A stretch of 64,000 nt of DNA from positions 1-64,000 of the forward strand of contig CAZBST010000010.1 of assembly GCA_964494805.1 (NCBI GenBank), in the 5' to 3' direction. Source of the stretch: CAIYOL01 sp964494805. Lineage in GTDB: Bacteria > Planctomycetota > Phycisphaerae > Sedimentisphaerales > Anaerobacaceae. Under the pieces are notes generated by a model that was not told the DNA's origin, made no database searches, and was given only the letters and a program-made list of their open reading frames with translations. Made by a program: the position numbers and the translations under genes. Shown piece after piece: positions 18,098 to 27,343 of the stretch (position 1 is its first letter; the number at the start of each line of letters is the position of its first letter).

Positions 18098-18840
18098 GCC
18101 AGCGCTGCCACTGAAAGGTCACCATAGGGGTCTTGCCCGGATGCCTCGTTATATCGCAATAACTTAATCTTAAAACCCGCATCTCGGATTTCAGACAAAA
18201 TACTTTTCCAGTGTGGGACCTTACGTGCGGGCATATAATCCCTGCCATTAATCACAAGAAAACCTTCATATTCCCTGGCTTTATCATACGGCGAATAAAT
18301 AGTATAACCTCTAAGTTTTTGTCCCTTGCATACATTTGAGAACGTTTTTCTATCTGCCGGACTGCACATAGTCATCACGATAAAAAGCCCCCCTTTTCTT
18401 AATAGCTTAAAGCTGTTTTTAAAAAACGCTTTTCTGTCTTTAGGCCGGATAATACAATGCAGACATTTTCCGTCTATCGCCAAATCAAACTTTCCGATTT
18501 TTCCGGTATCGATGCGGCAAATATCGGCCCGCTTAAATTTAACATTCAGACCTTTCGACTGCTCTTTTGCCATAGCTATAGCCGTTTTGCTGACATCAAT
18601 ACCCAATCCGCTAAAATTCTTTTTGCAAACCCATCTCAACAAAGGCCCAGTCCCGCAACCAAGCTCAATTGCCCTGCCATTTTTGGGCGCCCACGGCTGA
18701 GCAAGAGCATCCGTCAAAAATCGTTTTGTGTCCGCAATTATTTCTGGATATTTTACGCGCTGATATTCGTTCCAGGAACGAATGCCTTTTTTCTTCATAT
18801 TCTTATATATAATTTCATGTCTTTCATACGGCTTTTTCAT
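18094..18840 (-). CDS. Class I SAM-dependent methyltransferase
   Basis: The 248-residue protein has the Rossmann SAM site AIELGCGTGPLLRW (motif I) at about residue 57, acidic motif II after GLGIDVSK, a third block KFKRADICRIDTG and a motif IV-like FDLAIDGKCLHCI. A GGLFIVMTM strand follows. These place it in the class I methyltransferase superfamily; the substrate is not evident. The gene sits 8 bp after ligA and overlaps ribD by 4 bp, inside a run of housekeeping genes. Confidence 0.85.
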   Translation of the reverse strand: MKKPYERHEIIYKNMKKKGIRSWNEYQRVKYPEIIADTKRFLTDALAQPWAPKNGRAIELGCGTGPLLRWVCKKNFSGLGIDVSKTAIAMAKEQSKGLNVKFKRADICRIDTGKIGKFDLAIDGKCLHCIIRPKDRKAFFKNSFKLLRKGGLFIVMTMCSPADRKTFSNVCKGQKLRGYTIYSPYDKAREYEGFLVINGRDYMPARKVPHWKSILSEIRDAGFKIKLLRYNEASGQDPYGDLSVAALA

Positions 18841-18848
18841 TTCTATCT

Positions 18849-20849
18849 TTAGAGCATCGCCGAAAACTGTTTTTCATTTATCACTTTGACCCCCAGTTTC
18901 AATGCTTTATCGAGTTTGCTGCCGGGGTCTTCGCCGGCTAACACGAAGTCGGTCTTTTTACTTACGCTGGCAGATGCCTTTCCGCCAGCATCTCTGATTG
19001 CCTGCTCTGCCTGTTGCCTGCTGAAATTCTGCAACGTGCCGGTAACGACAATAGTTTTGCCCGCCAGTTTGCCTTTGGCTTTGGCCTTTTTGGGCAGCTC
19101 CGGCTTAATACCCGCCGCTAAAAGCTCGTCAATGACAGAAACGTTCTTATTATTATGAAAGAACTCGTAAACGCTTTCAGCAACCTTTTCTCCAACCTGC
19201 TCAATCGCATCAAGCTCCGTCTGACTTGCCTTTCTCAGAGCATTAAGCGAGCCGAAATGCTCGGCAAGTACCTGCGCCGTCTGCCCGCCTATATGCCGAA
19301 TACCCAGACCAGCGATTAACCGCCACAAAGGTCTTCTCTTGCTTGCCTCAATTGAATCTATGACGTTCTGGGCGCTTTTGTCGGCCATTCGCTCCAGTTC
19401 AACGAGGTCTTCTTTTGTGAGCTTGTAGATACCGGCAAAGTTTTTGACTAATCCACTATCGACTAACTGGTCTATCAGGGCCTCACCTAAATGTTCTATG
19501 TCCATCTGCCCCCTGCCGGCGAAATAACGCAGCCGCTCTTTCAACTGCCCAAGACAATGAGGATTGACACACCGCAGAAATACTCCCTCAGCGTCCTTTT
19601 TGACTTCGCCTTCACAGTTCGGGCATTTTTTAGGCGGTTTAACCGGCTTTGTCCCTTTCGGCCTGCGTTCTTTTTTTACTTCGACGACCTGTGGGATGAT
19701 TTCACCCGCCTTTTCAATTACGACCGTGTCGCCTTCGCGAACGTCCAGGCGATTTATCTGGTCGAAGTTATGCAAACTGGCCCTTTTGACGGTTGTCCCG
19801 GCCAAAAACACAGGCGTCAGATTGGCAACCGGCGTTAACGTCCCCCCCTTGCCGACTTGGACATCAATTGATTCGACAACCGTCTTGGCCTGTTCAGCGG
19901 CAAACTTATAGCTTATGGACCACCGCGGCGCCCGGCCCGTATACCCCAGAATATCGCGCTGGTCTAAGCGATTGACTTTAACGACCATTCCGTCAATTTG
20001 ATATTCGAGCTGCTCGCGTTTCTTGTCCCAACTGTCGCATATCTTTATAACTTCATCGATGTCTTTAGCGCGTTTAATATGAGGATTGACGGGCAGACCA
20101 AATTTCTTAAATGCCTGTAATGCTTCGTAATGGTCTTTCGCCAACGGCTGAGAAACCTCTCCGGTTGCATAAGCGAAAAACGCAAGGTTCCTTTGAGCGG
20201 TGATTTTCGAATCGAGCAGTTTTAACGAACCAGCAGTGGCATTCCTCGGATTGGCAAACAGGGCTTCACCGGCCTTCTCACGCTGCTTATTTAACGCAGC
20301 AAATGACTTTGTCGGCATATAAACTTCACCCCGGACCTCGAGAATGTCGAGTATTTTTACTTTATCGCCAATAAGCGAAAGAGGAACGGCCTTTATCGTG
20401 CGAACGTTAGTGGTAATATCATCACCTACTCGCCCATCGCCGCGAGTGGCACCAGTAACCAGCAAGCCATGTTCATAACGCAAACTCGACGCCACGCCAT
20501 CGATTTTTAATTCGACCACATAATCGTAATCCCGCCTGCCAAGCCCTTTCGCCACCCTTTCGTCAAAGGCCCGCAATTCCTCAGGGCTGTAGGTATTATC
20601 AATACTGAGCATAGGTATTGCGTGACGAACGGTTTTGAATCCTTCAAGGGGCTGTTCAGAGACTCGCTGCGTAGGCGAGTCAGGCGTGATTAGGTCAGGA
20701 TGCTGCTCTTCAAGCAACTTTAATTCGGCGAACAGCTTGTCATACTGCCGGTCAGTTATCTCCGGCTGATTGAGGACATAATAGAGGTAATCGTGCCTTC
20801 GTATCTCGGCACGCAGATGCTCTATCCGCTTTCTGATATCCGATGCCAT
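18849..20849 (-). CDS. ligA: LigA: NAD-dependent DNA ligase
   Basis: LigA seals nicks in DNA using NAD+. Starting at ATG 20849, the protein has 666 residues. It shows the Ia domain (YYVLNQPEITDRQYD), the adenylation lysine Lys115 in VELKIDGVASSLRY (the same number as in E. coli), the OB fold, a four-Cys zinc finger (CPNC...CVNPHC), helix-hairpin-helix repeats and a C-terminal BRCT domain ending IVVTGTLQNFSR...KLGVKVINEKQF. An in-frame TTG at 20888 would add 13 residues but has no ribosome site. It lies between the MBL gene (70 bp upstream) and the methyltransferase (8 bp). Confidence 0.97.
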   Translation of the reverse strand: MASDIRKRIEHLRAEIRRHDYLYYVLNQPEITDRQYDKLFAELKLLEEQHPDLITPDSPTQRVSEQPLEGFKTVRHAIPMLSIDNTYSPEELRAFDERVAKGLGRRDYDYVVELKIDGVASSLRYEHGLLVTGATRGDGRVGDDITTNVRTIKAVPLSLIGDKVKILDILEVRGEVYMPTKSFAALNKQREKAGEALFANPRNATAGSLKLLDSKITAQRNLAFFAYATGEVSQPLAKDHYEALQAFKKFGLPVNPHIKRAKDIDEVIKICDSWDKKREQLEYQIDGMVVKVNRLDQRDILGYTGRAPRWSISYKFAAEQAKTVVESIDVQVGKGGTLTPVANLTPVFLAGTTVKRASLHNFDQINRLDVREGDTVVIEKAGEIIPQVVEVKKERRPKGTKPVKPPKKCPNCEGEVKKDAEGVFLRCVNPHCLGQLKERLRYFAGRGQMDIEHLGEALIDQLVDSGLVKNFAGIYKLTKEDLVELERMADKSAQNVIDSIEASKRRPLWRLIAGLGIRHIGGQTAQVLAEHFGSLNALRKASQTELDAIEQVGEKVAESVYEFFHNNKNVSVIDELLAAGIKPELPKKAKAKGKLAGKTIVVTGTLQNFSRQQAEQAIRDAGGKASASVSKKTDFVLAGEDPGSKLDKALKLGVKVINEKQFSAML

Positions 20850-20919
20850 ATTGGCATAATATATACGCCCAAAAGCAATGTTTTGCAATAGCGGGTCACA
20901 TCAAATCACCGATTTTTCA

Positions 20920-21855
20920 TCATTGACTCCGCGGAAGGTATTTGCTTCGCAGGTTATTCTCGACTGCCCAAACAAGCTCCGTTCGCTTCTGGTCAGGAAG
21001 TACCTTTAGAAGTTCTCTCGCAATGGCGGGCGCATCATTTTGCGTCTTGCCGGCACATAAAACTTTGGCCTGCTTATCGAATTCCGTCATGTACACTTCC
21101 AAATCTTTAACGTCCGCCACCGTCGATACAGGGCCGTGTCCCGGCACGATAATTTTGGCGCTCGTCTTCTCCAGCTTGGCAAGGGCTTTAAGCCAGCCCT
21201 GAACATCGGCATCGCCCATAGTCGGATGATATTGTACAAAAAGTATGTCGCCTGCGAACAAAACGCCGTCCTGGTCAACAAGGGCTACAATACTGTCATT
21301 CGTATGCGTGTGACCAAGATACGACAAACTAACAGTAACGCCGCCCAGATCTATAAGTAGTGCGTCCTTAAAGGTAATCGTCGGTGGGCTTATAGTCGTC
21401 CCCTTAATGTCTTCTGCCGTCAGACCGTAATTTTCAGGATGCGATATACCCTCTTTATAGCGGGAGGTCAATTTGCGCCCGTTTTCCTGGCCTATGACCA
21501 CCGCACCGAGTTTCACAAACTCGCAATTGCCCCAGGAATGGTCTAAATGATAATGCGTATTAACGACGTACTTGATTGGCTTATCTGTTACTTTCCTGAT
21601 GTCGGCGATAAACTTCTGCGCCTTTTTTGCGGATATGCGGGTATCGATAACCAGCACGGCATCATTACCGATGACAATGCCGGTATTCACCCCGTAGCTG
21701 TTGCCCGCAGGCGTTGCGTTTTTAAAATCCGCCGCTGCGTACACATGCTCGGACAACTTCGTCAGCCCTGCCGTTTCCTCCGCCATCGCAGGGCCAGACG
21801 TTATTAAACATATCAACAGCAACACAGACCACGTTCTATCAAAGGCCCTTCTCAT
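20920..21855 (-). CDS. Exported metallo-beta-lactamase-fold hydrolase
   Basis: With the ATG at 21855, which has GGAAGGA 8 bases upstream, the 311-residue protein opens with a signal peptide ending GPAMA-EE. The di-metal site reads H101-Y-H103-L-D105-H106, with a later GHTHTNDS, FAGD and PGHGPVS in the order expected for the MBL fold. The general architecture resembles class B beta-lactamase relatives and quinoprotein relay MBL proteins (SoxH/PqqB-like exported forms), but the substrate is unknown. It heads the ligA-methyltransferase-ribD-CofE run. Confidence 0.85.
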   Translation of the reverse strand: MRRAFDRTWSVLLLICLITSGPAMAEETAGLTKLSEHVYAAADFKNATPAGNSYGVNTGIVIGNDAVLVIDTRISAKKAQKFIADIRKVTDKPIKYVVNTHYHLDHSWGNCEFVKLGAVVIGQENGRKLTSRYKEGISHPENYGLTAEDIKGTTISPPTITFKDALLIDLGGVTVSLSYLGHTHTNDSIVALVDQDGVLFAGDILFVQYHPTMGDADVQGWLKALAKLEKTSAKIIVPGHGPVSTVADVKDLEVYMTEFDKQAKVLCAGKTQNDAPAIARELLKVLPDQKRTELVWAVENNLRSKYLPRSQ

Positions 21856-21971
21856 AATATTTCCTTCCAAAATGATGTTTGACAAAACCGTTAAATTTTA
21901 AGATAATGATAATATCTCATAGTTTATACAAAAACGGCTCTTTGAGCCAGTACCAATTTGTAGATTGCTAT

Positions 21972-22044
21972 TCCCCGATAGCTCAATTGGTAGAGCGAGC
22001 GGCTGTTAACCGCTAGGTCGTAGGTTCGAGCCCTACTCGGGGAG
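21972..22044 (+). tRNA. tRNA-Asn (anticodon GTT)
   Basis: A complete cloverleaf is visible. The acceptor arms TCCCCGA and TCGGGGA pair, with discriminator G at 22044. The D arm is GCTC...GAGC, the anticodon stem AGCGG/CCGCT carries loop CTGTTAA with GTT at 22005-22007, and the T arm is GTAGG-TTCGAGC-CCTAC. CCA is not encoded. A hairpin with T-run follows immediately. Confidence 0.97.
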
Positions 22045-22048
22045 TTTC

Positions 22049-22086
22049 AGCAAAAAAGAGCTACCTTTTACGGTGGCTTTTTTGCT
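22049..22086 (+). terminator. Terminator of tRNA-Asn
   Basis: AGCAAAAAAG-A-GC-T-ACC pairs with GGT-GGC-TTTTTTGCT around a TTTTAC loop. The strong stem and T-rich arm start 5 bases after the tRNA. Confidence 0.85.
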
Positions 22087-22224
22087 AAGGGATAACAAAT
22101 CAACCATTATGGTTCAACGAACGAACCTGCCTGCTCAGCCATGCTATTTGCGTACACCTATGTATTACGCTTATGTTTTAATGTGCCCCAAAGATAAAAC
22201 TTTCTAACCGGTTTTACGAACAAC

Positions 22225-23775
22225 TTAAAAATCTAATTTTCGATGCAGAAGTCTCTCCTCGGCGTGTAAACCTTGAACCCAAATCAAATCGTAGTGCTCC
22301 TGGAAATACCTCCACAGAAGTTTATGTGTGTTGCTGAAGCGCAACTCGTTCCGACCATCCAGGCCTATATTGTCCAGAAGTATCCAGTTGACCTTTTTCT
22401 GTTCCAACTGCTTAATCATCTCCTTCTGTCTGGTTTCGGGTTGCGGGTCAAAAAACCAAAGCTCCCACAATGGAGATTTTCTTTGCAAAATAGTATATAC
22501 CGTCGGCCGTCAAGGAACGATTAGAAGCCCTTCCCCCGGCAAAATCCACTGCGAATTGATGCGCTCGACCACTTTGATATATTGAGCGTCCAACAAAGGT
22601 ATCCAAAGGTCATCGCCGGCGATACTGGATTTGATATATGTCTCCGGTTCGGCTGCTTTGAGATAACACCAGCTTTGCGTACCTGCAGAAAAAAAGGTCA
22701 TAACCAATACAATAGCCAAGCCAGCCGAACAAACCACCTTCTTGCTGTTAACGTCTAAAGTAAATGGCAGTGCCAACATCCCAATCAATAATGGAACAAT
22801 CCCCTGTGCAAGGTGGCCTACATCTGCGCGGGCAAAGGCATAATGCATGTATATTATGCCCACCAGACTTGAGGCTATTAAGAGTGATTTTCTCTTCAGA
22901 TTTTCTTTTTTAGATGTGAGTAAATGGATAATTACAGAAATACTAAACAAAGGCAATAACAGGAAAAAACAGCCTGTGGTAAATGAAATAATGGTTTGCA
23001 AAACACCCATTCGTGAATAGTTAACTCTCCACGGCCAAGGAACAGGCAAAGGCATATTAGTAGAACCTCTTCTTAGTAATATGGCAAAAGATGCAAGAAA
23101 ACTCTCGAAAAAGCCCGACACCATCAGCATCATAATCAGCATCGGCGAATAACCCAGCAATATCCCGCCTATCCATACCGCAGCATGCTTCACAAGCCCT
23201 GTTTTCTGCTGTTTGAATCGAATAAAAAGCATCAATAAAGAAAAAGCCAATAAATTATACATGCCATGGTTGCGCCCGAAAAATGCTGATATACCGACAA
23301 ATATACCCGTGATGAAATGCTGCCTCAAAGACGGATTATCAACAAGACAAACCGCAAAATAAACAGAAGCCATGGCTAAGCTTGTCTCAAAAACCTTGTG
23401 CCGAGGTATCATCCACATCAATAAAACAAAACCGGCGATAAATAATACTGCCCAGGAACGAATAACCCGTCGCAGTGCCAGCAGACCAAATGTTAAGCCG
23501 ATTGTCTGAAATATCGCGATGGACAATCTTAGAGATATGATACCCTTGCCAAATAGCAGCATCCAGAAAGCGGACCAGTAATATCGGCCGGGGTCGTATG
23601 ACTGGAAATCTCTTACCGGTATTTGACCGGAAGCAGTTTGTATGGCACCGTACCACAGGGCGCCCTCGTCTGCCAGATTCAGCCCTATATTATACTGAAG
23701 AAGAAACGATATAACGACTAAAGCCGATGACAGAAGCGCTACTTTTATTGTGTCAGAAATATTTTGGCTAAACAT
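22225..23775 (-). pseudogene. GT-C-type membrane glycosyltransferase broken by in-frame TGA
   Basis: From ATG 23775 the frame encodes about ten membrane helices. Near the N-terminus is LADEGALWYGAI...DFQSYDPGRYYWSAFW, the acidic first-loop pattern of GT-C (ArnT/PMT-like) enzymes that use lipid-linked sugars. It stops at TGA 22512-22510 after GEGLLIVP. The same frame then continues without interruption as RPTVYTIL and a soluble tail (SPLWELWFFDPQP...QLEQKKVNWILLDN) to 22225, a tail typical of such proteins. One G-to-A change (TGG to TGA) would explain it. The frame also stays open upstream to 24042, but that part has no membrane or family features. No clear ribosome site is seen at 23775. Confidence 0.6.
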
Positions 23776-24236
23776 TACACGGCTCTGATGTCGGGCGCAT
23801 CTATTATGAAAGTTCCCAAAATTACCTCTCCACTTCTGCAGAAATGTTACGGGTATTTCTGAGTATGTCAAGGAATCTTGCAGGCCTGCTTTGGTTTCGA
23901 TTATACTTGTACCGGTCAAGGCATGCCATCGTATCGCCCGTTCTTTCTCAGCAAAAGACAAACCTGCTGGCCACCCCAATTTCAAGCTCTCTCTTTTTTT
24001 GGCCGATAATACAAAAAATAGTTCTAAATGCTGGACAAACAAACGATTATATTATAAATTGCCGGCTTTGCAAAATTTGCCCGAGGTTTGCAGTTCTGCA
24101 CAAAAAATTGGGTTTTTAGCAGTTTTATCGCTAAAAGCAAAATATTAAGGGAACAGAAGGCCGATTTAGCGCATCTTAACTAAACTGTAGTGAAATATCG
24201 GCAGATTGTTGAATTACATAGGTTTCAGTTTATAAT
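23776..24236. other. Spacer between GT-C gene and kinase gene
   Basis: About 460 bp. The part nearest the GT-C gene (23776-24042) is open in its frame but reads no recognisable domain. The right part is AT-rich. TTGAAT and TATAAT occur 16 bp apart directly before the kinase ATG (see rejected items). Confidence 0.4.
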
Positions 24237-25100
24237 ATGGCTAAGATTACACTCGATGTCGGCGGTTTTAGCATAATCAAGCGTATCGGAAACGGCGCGC
24301 GCAGCACAATCTATATGGCAATCGACGAGCAGGATAATACCGAAGTTGCCCTAAAACGGATTGTCTTTGAAAGGCCGGAAGATTCGAGGATATTCGAGCA
24401 GGCTGAAACCGAATACAAAGTGGGCCGACGGATAGACCACCCTTATGTCCGCAAGTGCTACAAACTCAAGAAAATACGCAGTATGTTTATGGTAAAAGAA
24501 ATGCTGCTTTCTATGGAACTATTCGACGGTAAAAACCTCGAAGACAGCCCAGCTCTGAGTCTGCTCGATGTGATGCTCATATTCAGAATGGTCGCGGGCG
24601 GTCTCCATGCTATGCACCAGCAGGGGTTTGTTCACTGCGATATAAAACCCAATAACATCCTTATGAGCGAGTCCGGCTCGATTAAAATTATAGACCTCGG
24701 CCAGAGCTGCAAAATCGGAACGGTAAAACCTCGCATTCAGGGCACGCCTGATTACATCGCACCTGAACAGGTTAGGCGTAAAGCGCTTGGCCCAAAAACC
24801 GACATCTTCAACCTTGGTGCGACAATGTACTGGGCTCTTACCGGCAAGAACGTTCCGACTTTGATACCTAAAAAGAACGACCTCGGCCTGCCCATACCCC
24901 CGCCTCCTCGCCTGGCTCCCCACGAACTAAAAAAACAATTGCCGATAGAAGTCTCAAAACTTGTAATGGATTGCATAGAAGATGAGCCTTTGAAACGCCC
25001 GCGTAATATGATGACGGTCATATCGAGGCTTGACCTGCTGGTTCACAGTATATTAGCCGGCCAGATAAAAACGAATAAAAATGCCTCAGACAATAATTGA
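24237..25100 (+). CDS. Serine/threonine protein kinase (Hanks type), cytoplasmic
   Basis: The 287 residues are a single kinase domain. The glycine loop IGNGARSTIYMA is at 17-28, catalytic Lys40 is in EVALKRI, the loop reads FVHCDIKPNNILM with Asp135, the metal motif is DLG (153-155), and activation-segment GTPDYIAPEQ is at 169-178. HRD is replaced by HCD and DFG by DLG, both seen in active kinases. No membrane helix or sensor domain is present, unlike PASTA kinases. The last 20 bp overlap the start of the phosphoesterase gene, so the pair is translationally coupled and probably acts on the same targets. The start has no ribosome site. Confidence 0.93.
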   Translation: MAKITLDVGGFSIIKRIGNGARSTIYMAIDEQDNTEVALKRIVFERPEDSRIFEQAETEYKVGRRIDHPYVRKCYKLKKIRSMFMVKEMLLSMELFDGKNLEDSPALSLLDVMLIFRMVAGGLHAMHQQGFVHCDIKPNNILMSESGSIKIIDLGQSCKIGTVKPRIQGTPDYIAPEQVRRKALGPKTDIFNLGATMYWALTGKNVPTLIPKKNDLGLPIPPPPRLAPHELKKQLPIEVSKLVMDCIEDEPLKRPRNMMTVISRLDLLVHSILAGQIKTNKNASDNN

Positions 25101-25929
25101 TTTGTTGAACAGCGGTGTTGAAGCCAGCAATGCAGACAGGTTTCGACGCGGTAACTTGATTTACCTCCCCTTCAATGTCCAGCTAATCGCAACCGGCGAT
25201 ATTCACGGCCATCGGCGAAACTTCGAAAGAATAGTTGCTTTTGCAGATTTAGCCAACAATCCCGATACCCACGTCATCCTGCAGGAAATTATACACGGAG
25301 GTCCCAAAGACGCCCAGGGCGGATGCCTGTCCTACAAACTGCTCTTCGATGTTGTCCGTTATAAGTTGAGCTTCCCCGACCGTGTCCACATCATTATGGG
25401 AAATCACGATATTGCTTTTATCAATAATAGTAAAGTTATGAAAGACGGCCAGGAGATGAATCGCTTAATGCGTCTGGCTCTGGAGCGGGAATTCCGGCAG
25501 GCCGGTGCCGACATCGAAGCAGCAATAAGACAACTCCTGCTTTCGCAGCCATTAGCGGTAAGGACTGAAAATAGAATTTGGCTGTCGCACTCACTGCCCA
25601 GTAACCATTTTGCAGATAAATTTGACCGGCAGATTCTAGAAAAACAGTTGAAAACCGGCGATTGTGAAAAACCGGGTTCTGCTTACCTTTTGACCTGGGG
25701 CAGAAACTTCAGCCAGCAAACGCTCGACAAAATGGCCGAGCTCCTTGACGTCGATATTTTTATCCTCGGCCATCAACCACAGCAGCGGGGCTGGAGCCGG
25801 GCCGGTAAAAATCTCCTAATCATCGCATCCGACCACAATCACGGCTGCCTGCTTTCAATCGACCTGGCGAAATCTTATACTATCGAGACACTGATGGACT
25901 CGATAGTGCCGCTGGCTTCCATATCTTGA
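25081..25929 (+). CDS. Calcineurin-like (PPP-family) phosphoesterase
   Basis: The 282-residue protein has GDIHG (39-43), GNHD (107-110), the Ser-His of WLSHSLPS (about 169) and a late GHQPQQ (230-234), the metal-binding order of PPP-type phosphatases. The usual GDxxDRG second motif is altered (LQEIIHGGPKD), so one metal ligand may differ. It overlaps the kinase gene by 20 bp. By context it is likely to remove phosphates placed by that kinase, but small-molecule hydrolysis such as Ap4A cannot be excluded. No signal peptide or membrane segment is seen. Confidence 0.88.
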   Translation: MPQTIIDLLNSGVEASNADRFRRGNLIYLPFNVQLIATGDIHGHRRNFERIVAFADLANNPDTHVILQEIIHGGPKDAQGGCLSYKLLFDVVRYKLSFPDRVHIIMGNHDIAFINNSKVMKDGQEMNRLMRLALEREFRQAGADIEAAIRQLLLSQPLAVRTENRIWLSHSLPSNHFADKFDRQILEKQLKTGDCEKPGSAYLLTWGRNFSQQTLDKMAELLDVDIFILGHQPQQRGWSRAGKNLLIIASDHNHGCLLSIDLAKSYTIETLMDSIVPLASIS

Positions 25930-25961
25930 ACTCCGGCGATAATTCAATATAATCAGCTAAT

Positions 25962-27233
25962 ATGAACTGGTATTACTACATAGCTATCGCATTAATTCTA
26001 TCGCAAATAATCTTCTCGATTCAGACGTGCCTTAACTACCGTTATGCACTGACTAAGTACAAGAGGAAGCGCTTATTATATCGGCCGCGGACGGCTCTTA
26101 TTGTGCCGTGTAAGGGTCTGGACTCGGCCTTCAAGGAAAATATCACCTCATTTTTTAATCAGGACTACGAAAATTATCTGCTGTGGTTTGTGGTCGCCGA
26201 CAAGGCAGACCCTGCCTATGCCCGGTTATGCGAATTGAAAGAGCGTTTGAGCCAAAGCTCAAAGGCTGACGACATCCAGGTATTGGTGGCCGGTCCCGCA
26301 CAATCCTGCAGTCAAAAAAACCATAATCTGCTCTACTGCTGCCGGAGGATTGGCAGCGATGTCGAGGTTTTGGCCTTTGCCGACTCCGATATCTGCGTCC
26401 GCAGCGATTGGCTAAGCCACATAGTTCATCCACTTCGATACCCGAAAACCGGTGCTGCCAGCGGCTATCGCTGGTATGTGCCGGAAAAGAACAATCCGGC
26501 AAGTCTGGCTTTATCGGCTGTGAACGCCAAAGTCGCACAACTGCTCGGCAACACCCCCTTCAATCAGGCCTGGGGCGGCTCTATGGCTATCCGCGTTGAC
26601 ACCTTCAGAGAGTTGGGGCTCGATAAAATCTGGCCGACAGCTCTAAGCGATGATTTGTCGCTCAGCTACGCCGTCAAAAAAGCTCGCAAAAAAGTCGTTT
26701 TTGTCCCTGCCTGTCTGGTAGCTTCATACATATCTACTACCTGGCGTGAGCTTTTTGAATTTGGCAGAAGACAATTCCTGATTACCCGTATAAGCACCCC
26801 CGGCACCTGGTGGTTCGGATTATCCAGCAGTTTATATTCGATACTCGGCTTATGGGGCGGTGCCGCCTTCGCAATCTACGCAGCAGTCAAATTATCAATT
26901 ACCAATTATCGATTATCAATTCTTGCTGCTGTCCCCATTTTATTTTTCGCCGCTCAGTTTATCCGCGCAGTCCTGCGTCAGAAAATGGCTTACAAATTAC
27001 TCAATTATGAGCCGCAGGCGACGCCCGCCCTGAGAAAACCTGTCTTGAGCACAGTCGAAGGGAGCGACGGGCGACGGGCTATGGCCGCTGATTTACTTTT
27101 CTTCTGGCTATGGTCGCCCTTGATGTTGGTCTTTATTATCTCTTCTGCCTTCGGCAGAACCATTATTTGGCGGGGAATACGCTACAAACTCCTCGGCCCT
27201 ACACAAACCATCGTCCTAAACGAAAACCAGTAG
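25962..27233 (+). CDS. GT2/GT21-like membrane glycosyltransferase
   Basis: The 423-residue protein has an N-terminal membrane helix and a GT-A catalytic domain resembling ceramide glucosyltransferase and hopanoid HpnI. Motifs include ALIVPCKG, FADSDICV (metal-binding DxD), the acceptor-site SDDLSLSYAVKK, and FGRRQFLITR in place of QxxRW. Two to four membrane helices follow. It should transfer sugar to a lipid at the inner face of the membrane. Between the last helices, residues about 352-370 (ATPALRKPVLSTVEGSDGRR) come from an inserted palindromic repeat and keep the frame open. It lies 33 bp after the phosphatase and may belong to the same transcript. Confidence 0.85.
   Translation: MNWYYYIAIALILSQIIFSIQTCLNYRYALTKYKRKRLLYRPRTALIVPCKGLDSAFKENITSFFNQDYENYLLWFVVADKADPAYARLCELKERLSQSSKADDIQVLVAGPAQSCSQKNHNLLYCCRRIGSDVEVLAFADSDICVRSDWLSHIVHPLRYPKTGAASGYRWYVPEKNNPASLALSAVNAKVAQLLGNTPFNQAWGGSMAIRVDTFRELGLDKIWPTALSDDLSLSYAVKKARKKVVFVPACLVASYISTTWRELFEFGRRQFLITRISTPGTWWFGLSSSLYSILGLWGGAAFAIYAAVKLSITNYRLSILAAVPILFFAAQFIRAVLRQKMAYKLLNYEPQATPALRKPVLSTVEGSDGRRAMAADLLFFWLWSPLMLVFIISSAFGRTIIWRGIRYKLLGPTQTIVLNENQ
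27020..27075 (+). repeat. Palindromic repeat inserted in frame in glycosyltransferase gene
   Basis: CTTGAGCACAGTCGAAGGG (27044-27062), with ACGCCCGCCCTGAG at 27021 and CGACGGGCGACGGG after it, is a member of the CCTGAGCGAAGTCGAAGGG family. It is flanked by direct or inverted CGACGCCCG/CGGGCGACG arms. It encodes VLSTVEGS, a peptide seen wherever these elements sit inside genes. Confidence 0.7.
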
Positions 27234-27249
27234 CATTTCGATCCGAAAG

Positions 27250-27294
27250 CCCCAAACCCTGCCCCGAGCGAAGTCGAAGGGTTTACGTTTGGGG
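27250..27294 (+). repeat. Palindromic repeat with outer stem, 3' of glycosyltransferase gene
   Basis: Outer arms CCCCAAAC and GTTTGGGG and inner ACCCT/AGGGT surround CCCCGAGCGAAGTCGAAGGG (27262-27281). It could form an RNA hairpin at the transcript end, but no T-run follows. Confidence 0.6.
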
Positions 27295-27343
27295 TTAGTC
27301 TATGCAATTGCCTCTTGCAAATTATTCGGCAAGGTTTACACTA

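Noticed and set aside
22510..22512. TGA as selenocysteine codon
   Set aside because: No SECIS-like hairpin directly after it, the protein is not a redox family, and a Trp-to-stop change fits the context better.
23776..24042. N-terminal extension of the GT-C protein
   Set aside because: The frame is open but begins at a non-ATG codon, has no membrane or family features and no ribosome site; ATG 23775 directly precedes the first hydrophobic helix.
24209..24236. TTGAAT-16 bp-TATAAT directly before the kinase ATG
   Set aside because: Transcription from it would begin inside the coding region, and the next in-frame ATG lies after the glycine loop, so it cannot serve this gene.
27250..27294. Rho-independent terminator after the glycosyltransferase
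   Set aside because: The hairpin is strong but no T-run follows, and its core is a copy of a dispersed palindrome.
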